A stretch of 64,000 bases of DNA from TMP-86 sp044226865 (GTDB lineage Bacteria; Pseudomonadota; Gammaproteobacteria; Steroidobacterales; Steroidobacteraceae), in NCBI GenBank assembly GCA_044226865.1, contig JBGAGE010000002.1, forward strand, positions 496,001 to 560,000, read 5' to 3'. Positions 25,404 to 34,818 of the stretch are shown in pieces (within the stretch, counting starts at the first letter, position 1; each line of letters begins with the position of its first letter). Below the pieces are notes generated by a model, which was given only the letters and a program-made list of their open reading frames with translations, had not been told where the DNA came from and searched no databases. The translations under genes were made by a program, and so were the position numbers.

Positions 25404-27301
25404 GCGCCCAATGCCAGCGCGACGCGGTAGGTGATGAAGGAGGCGAGGTATGCCAGCCCGAACAGGTAGGCAGCCATGAACAGGGGATAGCGCCAGCTGT
25501 TGGTCTCACGCTTCACGGTGGCGAGCGTGGACAGGCATTGCGGTGCGAATACATACCAGGCGAGCAGCGAGAGCGCCGTCGGCAATCCCCAGGAATGCGC
25601 GATCAACGGCGTGAGCGCGCCGGCGACATCATCGCCGGTGGCGGACAGCGCATACACGGTGCCCAGCGCTCCCACCGCCACTTCGCGCGCGGCCAGGCCC
25701 GGCACCAGCGCGATGGAGATCTGCCAATTGAAACCGATGGGCGCGAACAACACGGCGAGCCAGCTGCCGATGTGCCCGGCGATGCTGTACTGGATGGCCG
25801 GGCCCGTCGCGCCGGGAGGAGGCGCCGGGAAGGAACTCAATGCCCACAGCACCACCATCAGCGACAGGATGATGGTGCCGACGCGCGTCAGGAAAATCTC
25901 CACCCGCTGCCACAGGCCGATGGCGAGGCTGCGGATGTTGGGCATGTGGTAGGCGGGCAGTTCCAGCATCAGCGGCTGCGGGCCCTGGGCGCTGCCCATG
26001 CGCTTCAACACGAAAGCCACCGCCATCGCCGACACGACGCTTGCCACATACAGGCCGAACAACACCAGCCCCTGCAGTTGCATGCCGCCCCACACCTCAC
26101 GTTGCGGGATGAAGGCGCCGATCACCAGCGCATACACCGGCAGCCGCGCCGAGCAGGTCATGAGCGGCGCGATCATGATGGTGGTGAGCCGATCACGCGG
26201 GTTCTGGATGGTGCGCGTGGCCATGATCCCCGGGATGGCGCAGGCGAAACTCGACAGCAAGGGAATGAAGGAACGGCCCGACAGGCCGACGCTGCCCATC
26301 ACCCGGTCCAACAGGAAGGCGGCCCGCGGCAGGTAACCGGACTCCTCCAGCACGAGGATGAAGAAGAATAGGATGATGATCTGCGGCAGGAATACCAGCA
26401 CGCTGCCGATGCCGGCGAGCACGCCATCGACGAGCAGGCTCTTGAACAGGCTGGCGGGCAGCATCGAGGCAACCATCTCGCTGACCCAGCTCACCCCCAG
26501 CTTGATGCCGTCCATGGGCGCCTGCGCCCAGGAAAACACGGCCTGGAACACCAGGAACAGCGTGACCCCGAGAATCAACGGCCCCAGCGCCGGGTGCAGC
26601 ACCAGTGCATCGATGCGATCGCTGAGCGTCACACCATCGAGGCGATCGGCGCCGACATCGGCGAGGATGCGGCGCACCTCGTCCTGGTCGCGCTCGACCT
26701 CGGCCTCGTTTCGATGCCCGGCGTATGCCGCCGCCGCTTCCTTCACCGCGAGCACCTGCGCGCCGGGCAACGAATCCAGCAACTGCACGAGTTCCTTCAC
26801 ACCCGAGGGCTTCACCCCGACGGTTTCCACCACCGGCAACTGCAGTCGCGCCGACAGCCGCCCGGCATCGATACGAATGCCCTTGCGGCGGGCGATGTCG
26901 CTCATATTGAGCGCGACCACCATCGGCATTCCCAGGCGCTTCAAGCTCAACACTAGGCGCAGGTTCTGCCGCAGGTTCGTGGCATCGGTGACGCACACCA
27001 CGAAATCGGGCCGTCCTTCGCTGGCGGCGCGGCCCATGAGCACATCGGCCGTCACCCGCTCATCCGGGGTCAGCGCATCCAGGCTGTAGGCGCCTGGCAG
27101 GTCGAGGATGCGGATACGGCGTCCCTGGGCGCCAACGTACGTGCCTTCCTTGCGCTCGACGGTGACGCCGGCGTAGTTCGCCACTTTCTGGCGGCTTCCG
27201 GTGAGCACGTTGAAGAGCGCGGTCTTGCCGCAATTGGGGTTGCCGACCAGGGCGACCAGTGGCGGGGGCGCAGCGGCTGTGGAACCGTCCATGAGGATCA
27301 A
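25400..27301 (-). CDS. feoB: ferrous iron transporter FeoB
   Basis: A 633-residue inner-membrane Fe(II) importer with an N-terminal G domain. G1 is GNPNCGKT at residues 20-27; DLPGAYSL (G3) and NMSDIARRKG (G4) follow. The membrane part has the Gate motifs around SFACAIPGIMATRTI and ARLPVYALVIGAFIP. It is shorter than E. coli FeoB (773) because the C-terminal cytoplasmic part is reduced. Start ATG 27301 overlaps the feoA stop (ATGA); a second ATG at codon 4 is possible. The operon feoA-feoB-small Cys protein is preceded by a Fur box. Confidence 0.95.
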   Translation of the reverse strand: MILMDGSTAAAPPPLVALVGNPNCGKTALFNVLTGSRQKVANYAGVTVERKEGTYVGAQGRRIRILDLPGAYSLDALTPDERVTADVLMGRAASEGRPDFVVCVTDATNLRQNLRLVLSLKRLGMPMVVALNMSDIARRKGIRIDAGRLSARLQLPVVETVGVKPSGVKELVQLLDSLPGAQVLAVKEAAAAYAGHRNEAEVERDQDEVRRILADVGADRLDGVTLSDRIDALVLHPALGPLILGVTLFLVFQAVFSWAQAPMDGIKLGVSWVSEMVASMLPASLFKSLLVDGVLAGIGSVLVFLPQIIILFFFILVLEESGYLPRAAFLLDRVMGSVGLSGRSFIPLLSSFACAIPGIMATRTIQNPRDRLTTIMIAPLMTCSARLPVYALVIGAFIPQREVWGGMQLQGLVLFGLYVASVVSAMAVAFVLKRMGSAQGPQPLMLELPAYHMPNIRSLAIGLWQRVEIFLTRVGTIILSLMVVLWALSSFPAPPPGATGPAIQYSIAGHIGSWLAVLFAPIGFNWQISIALVPGLAAREVAVGALGTVYALSATGDDVAGALTPLIAHSWGLPTALSLLAWYVFAPQCLSTLATVKRETNSWRYPLFMAAYLFGLAYLASFITYRVALALGA

Positions 27302-27603
27302 CCCTGGGGAGGCTGCTCCGGCGTCACGCGAATGGCCGCGGCCTCGAAACGCCGCAAGGCGAATGTGCCCGTACCCACCCGCACGGCGAGTGGTTCACGC
27401 GCCAGGAAGCCGCGCGCGACGATGCGCACGCTCTCGCCGGGCAGGAAGCCGAGTTCCGCCAGGCGCAGCGCCAGTTCCGGCGACGCGCCGTCCTCCGCAC
27501 CCAGGACACGAATGACCCGCGCCACGGTGCCGGGCGGGAGGTCCGCCAGCGCCATGCCGGGGAGAGAGCCGGAGTCAACCCAAGGTTTGAGCACAGCCGC
27601 CAT
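27298..27603 (-). CDS. feoA: FeoA domain protein
   Basis: A 101-residue SH3-like protein. The FeoA core is seen as LALRLAELGFLPGESVRIVARG followed by EPLAVRVGTGTFALRRFEAAAIRV. FeoA assists FeoB in Fe(II) uptake. It is longer than E. coli FeoA (75) by an N-terminal lead of about 20 residues. The ATG at 27603 lies 14 bases downstream of a Fur-type box. Coupled to feoB by ATGA. Confidence 0.9.
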   Translation of the reverse strand: MAAVLKPWVDSGSLPGMALADLPPGTVARVIRVLGAEDGASPELALRLAELGFLPGESVRIVARGFLAREPLAVRVGTGTFALRRFEAAAIRVTPEQPPQG

Positions 27604-27617
27604 TTACCGACTGTACA

Positions 27618-27632
27618 TGAGAATCGTTCCCA
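27618..27632 (-). promoter_or_regulatory. Fur box upstream of feoAB
   Basis: TGAGAATCGTTCCCA matches 13 of 15 positions of the 7-1-7 Fur consensus TGAGAATCATTCTCA. It lies 15 bases before the feoA start, where bound Fe-Fur would block transcription. A further 7-bp inverted repeat (ATTTCAC/GTGAAAT at 27638-27644 and 27665-27671) lies just upstream. The rest of the gap up to 27825 shows nothing else. Confidence 0.75.
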
Positions 27633-27825
27633 TTACCATTTCACCTTCAGGGCCAAATAAATATGTGAAATAGCGGGTGCACATGCGGAAGCTACGATAA
27701 CGCACATCAACGCAGGCGCTGATACGGAGAAGTCCGTAACACGGGCCCGTGGCCGGCATCATCCGCAGGCCCCACCCCAGGCGGTCCGCGCTAAGATGCG
27801 GGTGAACAAGAAAAATGGAGCGGCC

Positions 27826-28173
27826 ATGGCGACGATTTTCGAGAAGATCATTGCCGGCGAACTGCCGGCCAACATATTGCACCGCGATGAGCGGGTGATC
27901 GCGTTCACCGACATCCGCCCCGTCGCGCCCACGCACGTGCTGGTGGTGCCCAACAAGGTGATTGAAACGGTCGATGACATCGGCGACCAGGACGAGGCAT
28001 TGATCGGGCACATGATCATCGTGGCGCGCGACCTGGCCCGGAAACTGGGCATTGCGAAGGACGGTTACCGGCTGATCTTCAATTGCCGCGATCACGGCGG
28101 CCAGGAGGTCTACCACCTGCATCTGCATCTGATCGGGGGCCGCAAGCTCGGGCCGATGGTGCAGCGTGGCTGA
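27826..28173 (+). CDS. HIT family (histidine triad) nucleotide-binding protein
   Basis: A 115-residue hydrolase of the HINT branch, acting on purine nucleoside phosphoramidates such as AMP-lysine. The triad is HLHLHLIGGR near residue 100, preceded by FNCRDHGGQEVYH. Start ATG 27826 (MATIFEKI) is preferred because GGAGC precedes it and the fold starts there; an in-frame ATG at 27796 is ten codons upstream. The next gene starts inside its 3' end (8-base overlap). Confidence 0.93.
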   Translation: MATIFEKIIAGELPANILHRDERVIAFTDIRPVAPTHVLVVPNKVIETVDDIGDQDEALIGHMIIVARDLARKLGIAKDGYRLIFNCRDHGGQEVYHLHLHLIGGRKLGPMVQRG

Positions 28174-29320
28174 GCGTGGCAAGAAAAAATCGCCGGCCAA
28201 GGCCGCGCGTCGCGCCGTGTCCCGGCCCAAGCTGAAATCGGCGGCGGACAAGCGCCGCGCCGCGCCGCGCGCGTCCACGGCGGGTGGCGCGAAGCTCGCC
28301 GTGCCGCGCGGGGGGCGAAAAGGCGCCGCGCGCCAGGCCGCCTCCAAGAGCGAAGCGCCGACGGCACCAGCACACCGCGGCCTGTATCCGCCCATCGAGC
28401 CCTATCGCAAGGACTTCCTGCGCGTCTCCGAACTGCACGAGATCTATTACGAGGAAAGCGGTAATCGCCTCGGCAAGCCCGCCATCTTCCTGCACGGCGG
28501 GCCGGGCGGCGGCGCCGATGCACGCGCGCGCCGCTTCTTCGACCCGCAGCACTACCGCATCATCGTGTTCGATCAGCGCGGTTGCGGGCGCAGCCGCCCG
28601 CATGCCAGCCTGGTCGAGAACACCACCTGGCACCTGGTGGCGGACATGGAACGGCTGCGCAAGCACCTGGGCGTGGAACGCTGGCTGGTGTTCGGCGGTT
28701 CATGGGGCTCGACGCTCGCCCTGGCCTACGCGCAGGCGCATCCCGAGCGCGTCACCGAACTGGTGCTGCGCGGCATCTTCCTGCTGCGCTACCACGAGAT
28801 CCGCTGGTTCTATCAATTCGGTGCCTCGGCCATGTACCCGGAATTCTGGGAGCCATACCGCGACCTCATTCCGCCCGAAGAACGCGACGATTTCCTGTCC
28901 GCCTATCACAAGCGCCTGACAGGAACCGACCAGCGCACGGCATTGGCGGCGGCGCGCGCCTGGTCCATGTGGGAGGGCGCCACCAGCTTCCTGCATCCGA
29001 ACCTGGACAACATCAAGCATTCGGGCGAGGAGCATTTCGCGCTGGCCATGGCGCGCATCGAATGCCATTACTTCGTGAACCGCGGCTTCATGCGCCATGA
29101 GAACCAGCTCATCGACGATGTGCCGAAGATCCGTCACATCCCGGCCACCATCGTGCAGGGACGATATGACGTGGTGTGCCCGCCGATGAGCGCCTGGGAT
29201 CTGCATCGGGCCTGGCCGGAGGCCGACCTGCGAATGGTTACCGAGGCGGGGCATTCGGCCTTCGATCCCCACAACACGCACGAGCTGGTCAGCGCCACCG
29301 ACCGCTACCGCGGCCGTTAG
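28166..29320 (+). CDS. pip: prolyl aminopeptidase (proline iminopeptidase) with basic N-terminal extension
   Basis: A 384-residue S33 alpha/beta-hydrolase that removes N-terminal proline. Seen: the oxyanion HGGPGGG, the nucleophile elbow GGSWGS, Asp in VQGRYDVVCP and His in EAGHSAF. The usual enzyme is about 315 residues; here the catalytic part starts near residue 74 (LYPPIEPYRKDFL) after about 72 residues very rich in Lys, Arg and Ala (KKKSPAKAARRAVSRPKLK). The start is GTG 28166 overlapping the HIT stop; no internal start with a ribosome site was found before the catalytic domain. The extension resembles histone-H1-like tails and may bind nucleic acid or polyanions, or be untranslated if an internal start is used. 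Confidence 0.9.
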   Translation: MAERGKKKSPAKAARRAVSRPKLKSAADKRRAAPRASTAGGAKLAVPRGGRKGAARQAASKSEAPTAPAHRGLYPPIEPYRKDFLRVSELHEIYYEESGNRLGKPAIFLHGGPGGGADARARRFFDPQHYRIIVFDQRGCGRSRPHASLVENTTWHLVADMERLRKHLGVERWLVFGGSWGSTLALAYAQAHPERVTELVLRGIFLLRYHEIRWFYQFGASAMYPEFWEPYRDLIPPEERDDFLSAYHKRLTGTDQRTALAAARAWSMWEGATSFLHPNLDNIKHSGEEHFALAMARIECHYFVNRGFMRHENQLIDDVPKIRHIPATIVQGRYDVVCPPMSAWDLHRAWPEADLRMVTEAGHSAFDPHNTHELVSATDRYRGR

Positions 29321-29334
29321 GGCTGGGGTCGCGC

Positions 29335-29814
29335 GTGCCTGAAACACTCGCCCTGGGCCTGGCGCAACCGCAGGAAGCCGAGCGCATCGCGCGCATGTCG
29401 CGCGAGCTGATCGAGGCCGGCCTGCCATGGTCGTGGACGCCGGCGCGCGTCCTGCGTCATATCCAGGACCGGCATTCATCGGTGGTGGTGGCGCGCAGCG
29501 CGCGGCGCGTGGCGGGCTTCGCGCTGATGCAGTTCGGCGATGAGACGGCGCACCTCAACCTGATGGCGGTCATGCCGGCGTGGCGCCGCCATGGCTGCGG
29601 CAGGCGCATGCTCGAGTGGCTGTTCGCCACGGCGGATACGGCCGGCATCCTGCGCATCGACCTCGAATTACGCGCGGACAATACGGCCGCAAAGTCCTTC
29701 TACGAAGCGCTGGGGTTCATCGCGGGCGAGGTCCGTCCGCATTACTACAGCCGCATCGAAGCGGCGCTGTGCATGTCCAAACGCCTGTACGCGCCCCGCG
29801 ATCCGCCGGCGTAA
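29335..29814 (+). CDS. GNAT family N-acetyltransferase (RimI-like)
   Basis: A 159-residue acetyltransferase. Acetyl-CoA motif A is MAVMPAWRRHGCGRRMLEW (R/QxxGxG/A as RRHGCG), and motif B is RADNTAAKSFYEALGF, both as in RimI/GNAT proteins. The start is taken as GTG 29335, 14 bases after the pip stop with GGGG upstream; the longer frame only shadows pip. It faces the MFS-PlsC gene tail to tail (9 bp). Target unknown; ribosomal-protein or small-molecule acetylation are both possible. Confidence 0.82.
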   Translation: MPETLALGLAQPQEAERIARMSRELIEAGLPWSWTPARVLRHIQDRHSSVVVARSARRVAGFALMQFGDETAHLNLMAVMPAWRRHGCGRRMLEWLFATADTAGILRIDLELRADNTAAKSFYEALGFIAGEVRPHYYSRIEAALCMSKRLYAPRDPPA

Positions 29815-29823
29815 ATCGCCCGC

Positions 29824-31716
29824 TCAGGACACGGCGGACTGCGCGCCGCCGCCCTCGAACAGAATAGCCACCTGCGCCCGCAACAACTCGGGGGTCACCT
29901 CGCGCGGCGGCCAGGCCTTGCCGACATTGATGTCGATGCGCGCGCCGAGCTTGCGCGGCAGGCGCTGCCACACGCTCTTGCTGCGGCGGGAGAACATCGA
30001 GCCCCATAGGCCCGCGAGCGCCAACGGCACCACCGGCACCGGCGTTTCCTTCAGGATGCGCATCAGGCCGGGACGGAACAGTCCCAACTGCCCATCGGGC
30101 GTGAGACGGCCTTCCGGGAAGATGCACACCAGCTCGCCGCCGCGCAGGGCCTGCGCGGCACTCGCAAACGCCTGTTCGTAAACCTGTGCATCCTCCTTCG
30201 CCGAGGCGATGGGGATGGCCTTCATGCCGCGGGTGACGATGGAGATGAATGGCGCGTGGAAGATCGCCTCGTCCATGATGAAGCGGATGGGACGGCGGGT
30301 GGCCGCGGACACCAGCAGCGCATCGACGAAGCTCACGTGATTGCAGACCAGGAGCGCGGCGCCCTCCTCCGGAATGTTCGCGACACCGTGCTTGCGCAGC
30401 CGGTACAGCGTGTGCACCAGGAGCCACGCGAGAAAGCGCAGCAGGAATTCCGGCACCAGCGTGTAGATGTACACCGCCACCACCGCGTTCATCACCGCGG
30501 CGATCAGCACGAGGTGAAGCACCGACAGCCCCAGGCTGGTGCCGAGCACACCCAGGAGCGAGGCGCCCACCATGAACAACGCATTCAGGATGCTGTTGGC
30601 GCCGATGATGCGCGACAGCGATTGCGGACGGGCGCGCTGCTGTACCGTGGCGTTGAGGGGCACGACGAAGAATCCGCCGAACACGCCGATGGCCACGAGA
30701 TCGAACAGCGTGCGCCAGGCGCCGTCGAGCGCGAGGAATGCGCGGATGCCGGGCACGGGCGCGGACGGATGGGGCGAGGCGATTACCCAATCGAGGGCGA
30801 ACAGCGTAAGGCCGATGGAACCGAAGGGGACGAGGCCGATTTCCACCTTGTGCCCCGACAACCGCTCGCACAGGAGCGAACCCAAACCCACCCCCACCGA
30901 AAAGACGACGATGGTCAGCGTGACCAGCGATTCGGATGCGTGCAGCACGTTCTTGCAATACAGCGGCAGCTGCACCAGGACCAGCGCGCCGTAGAACCAG
31001 AACCACGACAAGCCCAATACGGACAGGAACACGGTGCGCGAGGCGCGCGCGGCACGGATGTTGTCGAGCGCGGAGGTCCACGGATTCCAGTCGATGCGTT
31101 GCGCGGGCGATGCGGCCACCGCGCCCGGCATGGCCAGGCTCGCCGCGAAGCCCGCCACCGCGGTGACGAGCAACCCGCCGATCACCCAGTGAACATCGGC
31201 GCGCGCGGCCAACAGTCCTGCCGCCAGCGTGCCCAGGAGGATGGCGAGGAAGGTGCCCATCTCGAGCAGCGCATTGCCACCCACCAACTCCGTTGCATCG
31301 AGTAGTTCGGGCAGCAGGCCATACTTGGCGGGCGCGAAGAAAGTGGAATGAACGCCCATCAGGAACAGCGAGCCCAGCAGCAGGGCCAGGTTGTGCGCGG
31401 CGAAGCCCACGCCCGCCAGCACCATGATCCCCACCTCGAACAGCTTCACGCACTTGATCACGCGCGCCTTGTCGAAGCGCTCGGACAACTGGCCCGCCAT
31501 GCCGGACAGCAATACGAAGGGAAGAATGAACAGGCCGCCAGCCACGTTGGCGAGGAGTTCCGGCGCAAGGCCGCTCCAACTGCCGGCCTCATAGGTGACC
31601 AGCACGATGAGCGCGTTCTTGAAGAGATTGTCGTTGAAGGCGCCGCCTGCCTGCGCCAGGAAGAACGGCAGGAAGCGCCTTTCGCGCAGCAGGCTGAACT
31701 GGTTCGGGGCGCTCAA
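29824..31716 (-). CDS. MFS lysophospholipid transporter fused to PlsC-type acyltransferase
   Basis: A 630-residue fusion. Residues about 10-425 form an LplT-like 12-TM major facilitator (NLFKNALIVLV, FFAPAKYGLLPELL). A PlsC domain follows with the NHxxxxD box as CNHVSFVDAL near residue 445 and FPEGRLTPDG near residue 525. In E. coli LplT and Aas are separate, and Aas adds an acyl-ACP synthetase domain; this two-domain version lacks that domain. It should flip lysophospholipid inward and re-acylate it, likely using acyl-CoA or acyl-ACP. Single gene with its own promoter region, divergent from the MltF-like gene. Confidence 0.88.
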   Translation of the reverse strand: MSAPNQFSLLRERRFLPFFLAQAGGAFNDNLFKNALIVLVTYEAGSWSGLAPELLANVAGGLFILPFVLLSGMAGQLSERFDKARVIKCVKLFEVGIMVLAGVGFAAHNLALLLGSLFLMGVHSTFFAPAKYGLLPELLDATELVGGNALLEMGTFLAILLGTLAAGLLAARADVHWVIGGLLVTAVAGFAASLAMPGAVAASPAQRIDWNPWTSALDNIRAARASRTVFLSVLGLSWFWFYGALVLVQLPLYCKNVLHASESLVTLTIVVFSVGVGLGSLLCERLSGHKVEIGLVPFGSIGLTLFALDWVIASPHPSAPVPGIRAFLALDGAWRTLFDLVAIGVFGGFFVVPLNATVQQRARPQSLSRIIGANSILNALFMVGASLLGVLGTSLGLSVLHLVLIAAVMNAVVAVYIYTLVPEFLLRFLAWLLVHTLYRLRKHGVANIPEEGAALLVCNHVSFVDALLVSAATRRPIRFIMDEAIFHAPFISIVTRGMKAIPIASAKEDAQVYEQAFASAAQALRGGELVCIFPEGRLTPDGQLGLFRPGLMRILKETPVPVVPLALAGLWGSMFSRRSKSVWQRLPRKLGARIDINVGKAWPPREVTPELLRAQVAILFEGGGAQSAVS

Positions 31717-31934
31717 GGCGATGCGCCGGCGTCCGTTCGCGATGGCTCGTCATCATCCATGCCGCACCATCATATAGTGCCCGACGCGGATGCGCATGAA
31801 TCTGCGCACGGCGCCTCAACCGCCCGCGCCGCCGGCCGTCGCCGACTCCAAAGTCGCATCCTCCGCACGTCGCGGATTTGCAGCGGAAACTGTGCCACTG
31901 CATCAGTACAATGCGGTGCCGGGAAGCGGGGCCT

Positions 31935-33434
31935 ATGGGGAATCGGAAGATGCAAAGGCGGCAATGCGCATCGCTGCTCGGGTTATGGGCACTCCTCGTT
32001 TGCGGGGCAGCGCCGCGTGCGGCCGCCGTCGATCAGAGCGCGGTCCGCGCATTGCCGGTGGCACGCGCCGCCGTTACCGGCGACTTCGATGACATCCTCG
32101 CGGCACGCAAGCGCCGGCTGGTCGTGCTGGTCACTTATAGTCGCACGCTGTATTTCAACGACCGGGGCCAGGAGCGCGGCATGGTGGCGGACCTGGCGCG
32201 CGATTTCGAACGCTTCCTCAATGCCAAGCTCAAGACGGGAGCGCGCCCGATCACCGTGGTCCTCGCGCCGGTCACGCGCGATCAACTGCTGCCAGGGCTA
32301 AGTGCCGGCCTCGGCGACATCGCGGCGGCGGGCCTGACGGCGACGCCCGAGCGCCTGCAACTCGTCGACTTCGTCGTGCCGCCGGGCGGCGCCACCACCA
32401 CATCGTCCGCCGTGAGCGAGGTGGTGATCACCGGCCCGAAGAGCGCACCCGTCCACGGCATCGACGATCTGTCGGGCAGGACGATCGAGGTGCGTCCCTC
32501 CACCAGCTACTACCAGAGCCTGCTGTCACTCAACGCCACTTTCGCGCGCCAGGGCCGCGCGCCGATGATCCTGCGGCAGCTACCCGATGCCATCCAGGAC
32601 GAGGACATGCTGGAGATGGTGAACGCGGGACTGCTCAGCACCATCGTCGCCGACGACTGGCTCGCCGCGCTGTGGCAGCCGGAGCTGCCGGCCATCACCA
32701 TCAACCGTACTGCGGTGGTGCGCAGCGGCGGCAACATCGGCTGGGCGATCCGCAAGCACTCCCCGCAGTTGCAGGCCCAGATCGATGACTTCTTCAAGCG
32801 CTTCGTCGCCCGGCAGGGCGTGGTGCGCATGCGCAACGCGCAGTACGCCAGGCAGGTGAAAAAGCTGCGGGATCCGTCCGGTACGCGCGAATGGGCGCGC
32901 TTCGAGCAGACGCTGAAACTGTTCGACAAGTACGGCACACAATACAACTTCGATCCGCTCATGCTGGTGGCGCAGGGATTCCAGGAAAGCCGCCTCGACC
33001 AGCAGGCCAGGAGCCGCGTCGGCGCCATCGGCATCATGCAGATCATGCCGGCCGTGGGGGAGCAGCTGAAGGTCGGCGACATCCACATCGCCGAATCCAA
33101 CATCCACGCCGGCGCCAAGTACATGGACATGCTGATGACACGCTATTTCCAGGACGCGACCTTCAGCGATGCCGACCGCTCGCTGTTCGCCTTCGCCAGC
33201 TACAACGCCGGACCGGGCAACATTCGTCGCATGCGTGCCGAGGCGAAGCGCCGCGGGCTGGATTCCAACCAATGGTTCAATCATGTCGAGGCGGTGACCG
33301 CGGAAAAGATCGGCGTGGAGACCACCGCCTACGTGCGCAACATCTTCAAGTACTACGTGGCTTACAAGCTCATGGCCGAGGTGCGCGCGGCGCAGGAGAA
33401 GGCTCGCGCCGACGCGGTGCCCTTTGGGCGCTGA
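31935..33434 (+). CDS. membrane-bound lytic transglycosylase, MltF-like (SBP_bac_3 + SLT)
   Basis: About 499 residues. A signal/TM segment (CASLLGLWALLVCGAA) is followed by a periplasmic solute-binding domain 3 (about 45-275; RLVVLVTYSRTLYF, GLTATPERLQLVDF) and a lytic transglycosylase domain (about 325-450) with the catalytic Glu in QGFQESRLDQQ and downstream GIMQIMP and FASYNAGPG. MltF cleaves peptidoglycan to 1,6-anhydro muropeptides. ATG 31935 was taken; ATG 31950 is equally possible. The 3' end overlaps the next MFS gene by 11 bases. The 218 bp upstream form a divergent promoter region with no clear boxes. Confidence 0.85.
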   Translation: MGNRKMQRRQCASLLGLWALLVCGAAPRAAAVDQSAVRALPVARAAVTGDFDDILAARKRRLVVLVTYSRTLYFNDRGQERGMVADLARDFERFLNAKLKTGARPITVVLAPVTRDQLLPGLSAGLGDIAAAGLTATPERLQLVDFVVPPGGATTTSSAVSEVVITGPKSAPVHGIDDLSGRTIEVRPSTSYYQSLLSLNATFARQGRAPMILRQLPDAIQDEDMLEMVNAGLLSTIVADDWLAALWQPELPAITINRTAVVRSGGNIGWAIRKHSPQLQAQIDDFFKRFVARQGVVRMRNAQYARQVKKLRDPSGTREWARFEQTLKLFDKYGTQYNFDPLMLVAQGFQESRLDQQARSRVGAIGIMQIMPAVGEQLKVGDIHIAESNIHAGAKYMDMLMTRYFQDATFSDADRSLFAFASYNAGPGNIRRMRAEAKRRGLDSNQWFNHVEAVTAEKIGVETTAYVRNIFKYYVAYKLMAEVRAAQEKARADAVPFGR

Positions 33435-34818
33435 CGCGGACGCGGCGCCGGCCGCATGGCCCGCCGGATCCCGGACGCGCTTCTACCTGATCTGCGCAGG
33501 CGTCTGGCTGTACGCCGCCGACATGCTGGTCACCGCCACCATCGCCCCCGCGCTGGTAGCAGACATCGGCGGCGTGGCCTACATCAATTGGACGCTGTCC
33601 TTGTATGAGGTCGGTTCCATCATCGCCGGAGCCACTGCCGCGGCGTTGTGCCGGCGCTTCGGGGTGAGGCGTGTGCTGCTGTTCGCCGCGCAACTGTATG
33701 GCGTGGGCTGCGCCGTGGCGGCGTTGGCGCCGGACATGGGCGTGCTGCTCGCGGGCCGCACCATCCAGGGCCTGGGCGGCGGCATGCTGCTCTCGCTGTG
33801 CTACGTCGCCACCTACGAATGGTTTCCGCAATCGATGTGGAACCGGCTGTTCGGCATCGTGGCCATCATCTGGGGCGCGGGCTCGCTGCTGGGCCCGCTG
33901 ATCGGCGCCGCATTCGCCGCACGCCTGTGGCGCGGCTGCTTCTGGTTGTTCGCACTACAGGCCGTCATCGTCTGCCTGATGGCGTTGCGCTGGCTGCCGG
34001 GTGACGCGCCTGCCGCGCGCGAACCCCAACGCTGGCCGCTGTTGCCGCTGTTGATCCTGTCGGCCGCCGCACTGCTCATCAACCAGGCCGGCATCATCGC
34101 CAAGCCGGCGATGGCCGCCGCCGGATGCGCCGTGGGCATCGTGCTGCTGTATATCGCGGCCCGCTTCGATCGGGTCGGCGTCGCGCGCCTGCTGCCGCGG
34201 AACCTGCTGCAGGTCCGCCACCCGCTCGGCGCCGGACTCATGATGGTGTTCTTGCTGTCGGCCGCCACCACGGGGTATTGGACCTACGGCCCGCTGATCC
34301 TCAAGGTGCTGTTCGCCACGGATCCGCTGGTCTCGGGCTACATTCTCGCAGCCGAGGCCCTGGCCTGGAGCCTCGCCACCGTGGCCGTGGCCAAGCTGCC
34401 GCCCACGGCAGAGGTGCACCTGATCCGCATCGGGGTCTGCACCGTGGCCGCAGGCGCCGCAGGTTTCGTGCTGGCGGTGCCCAGCGGGTCGCTGCCCGGC
34501 ATCCTGGCCTGCACGTTGCTGCAGGGAGGCGGCTTCGGGCTGTGCTGGCCCTCGATCGCCGTGCGGTGCGTGCGCTTTGCCGATGATGCGGAACGCGCCC
34601 TCGCATCCGCGGCGCCCTCCACCATCCAGCGCATCGGCTACGCGGTGGGCACGGCAGCCGCGGGCATCGCCGCCAACCTCTCAGGATTGGCCGAGGGCAT
34701 CTCGGCGGCCGCGGCGAAGGCAGCCGCGTTCTGGGTGTTCGCGGCCTTCATACCCGTGCTGTCGCTGGCCTTGGCCTGCGCCTTCCGCTTCACGCACCCT
34801 CGCGCGGCCGGCCGATGA
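33424..34818 (+). CDS. MFS transporter (DHA2/drug:H+ type)
   Basis: A 464-residue exporter of the major facilitator superfamily. Twelve to fourteen hydrophobic helices are visible, with the loop 2-3 motif CRRFGVRRVLLFAAQL and motif C-like GIVAIIWGAGSLLGPLIG between helices 5 and 6. No ATG opens the frame near the start; a TTG at 33424 inside the MltF gene end is the best guess (MGADADAAPAAWPAGS). It ends 28 bases inside the convergent 4-TM protein gene. Substrate unknown. Confidence 0.78.
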   Translation: MGADADAAPAAWPAGSRTRFYLICAGVWLYAADMLVTATIAPALVADIGGVAYINWTLSLYEVGSIIAGATAAALCRRFGVRRVLLFAAQLYGVGCAVAALAPDMGVLLAGRTIQGLGGGMLLSLCYVATYEWFPQSMWNRLFGIVAIIWGAGSLLGPLIGAAFAARLWRGCFWLFALQAVIVCLMALRWLPGDAPAAREPQRWPLLPLLILSAAALLINQAGIIAKPAMAAAGCAVGIVLLYIAARFDRVGVARLLPRNLLQVRHPLGAGLMMVFLLSAATTGYWTYGPLILKVLFATDPLVSGYILAAEALAWSLATVAVAKLPPTAEVHLIRIGVCTVAAGAAGFVLAVPSGSLPGILACTLLQGGGFGLCWPSIAVRCVRFADDAERALASAAPSTIQRIGYAVGTAAAGIAANLSGLAEGISAAAAKAAAFWVFAAFIPVLSLALACAFRFTHPRAAGR

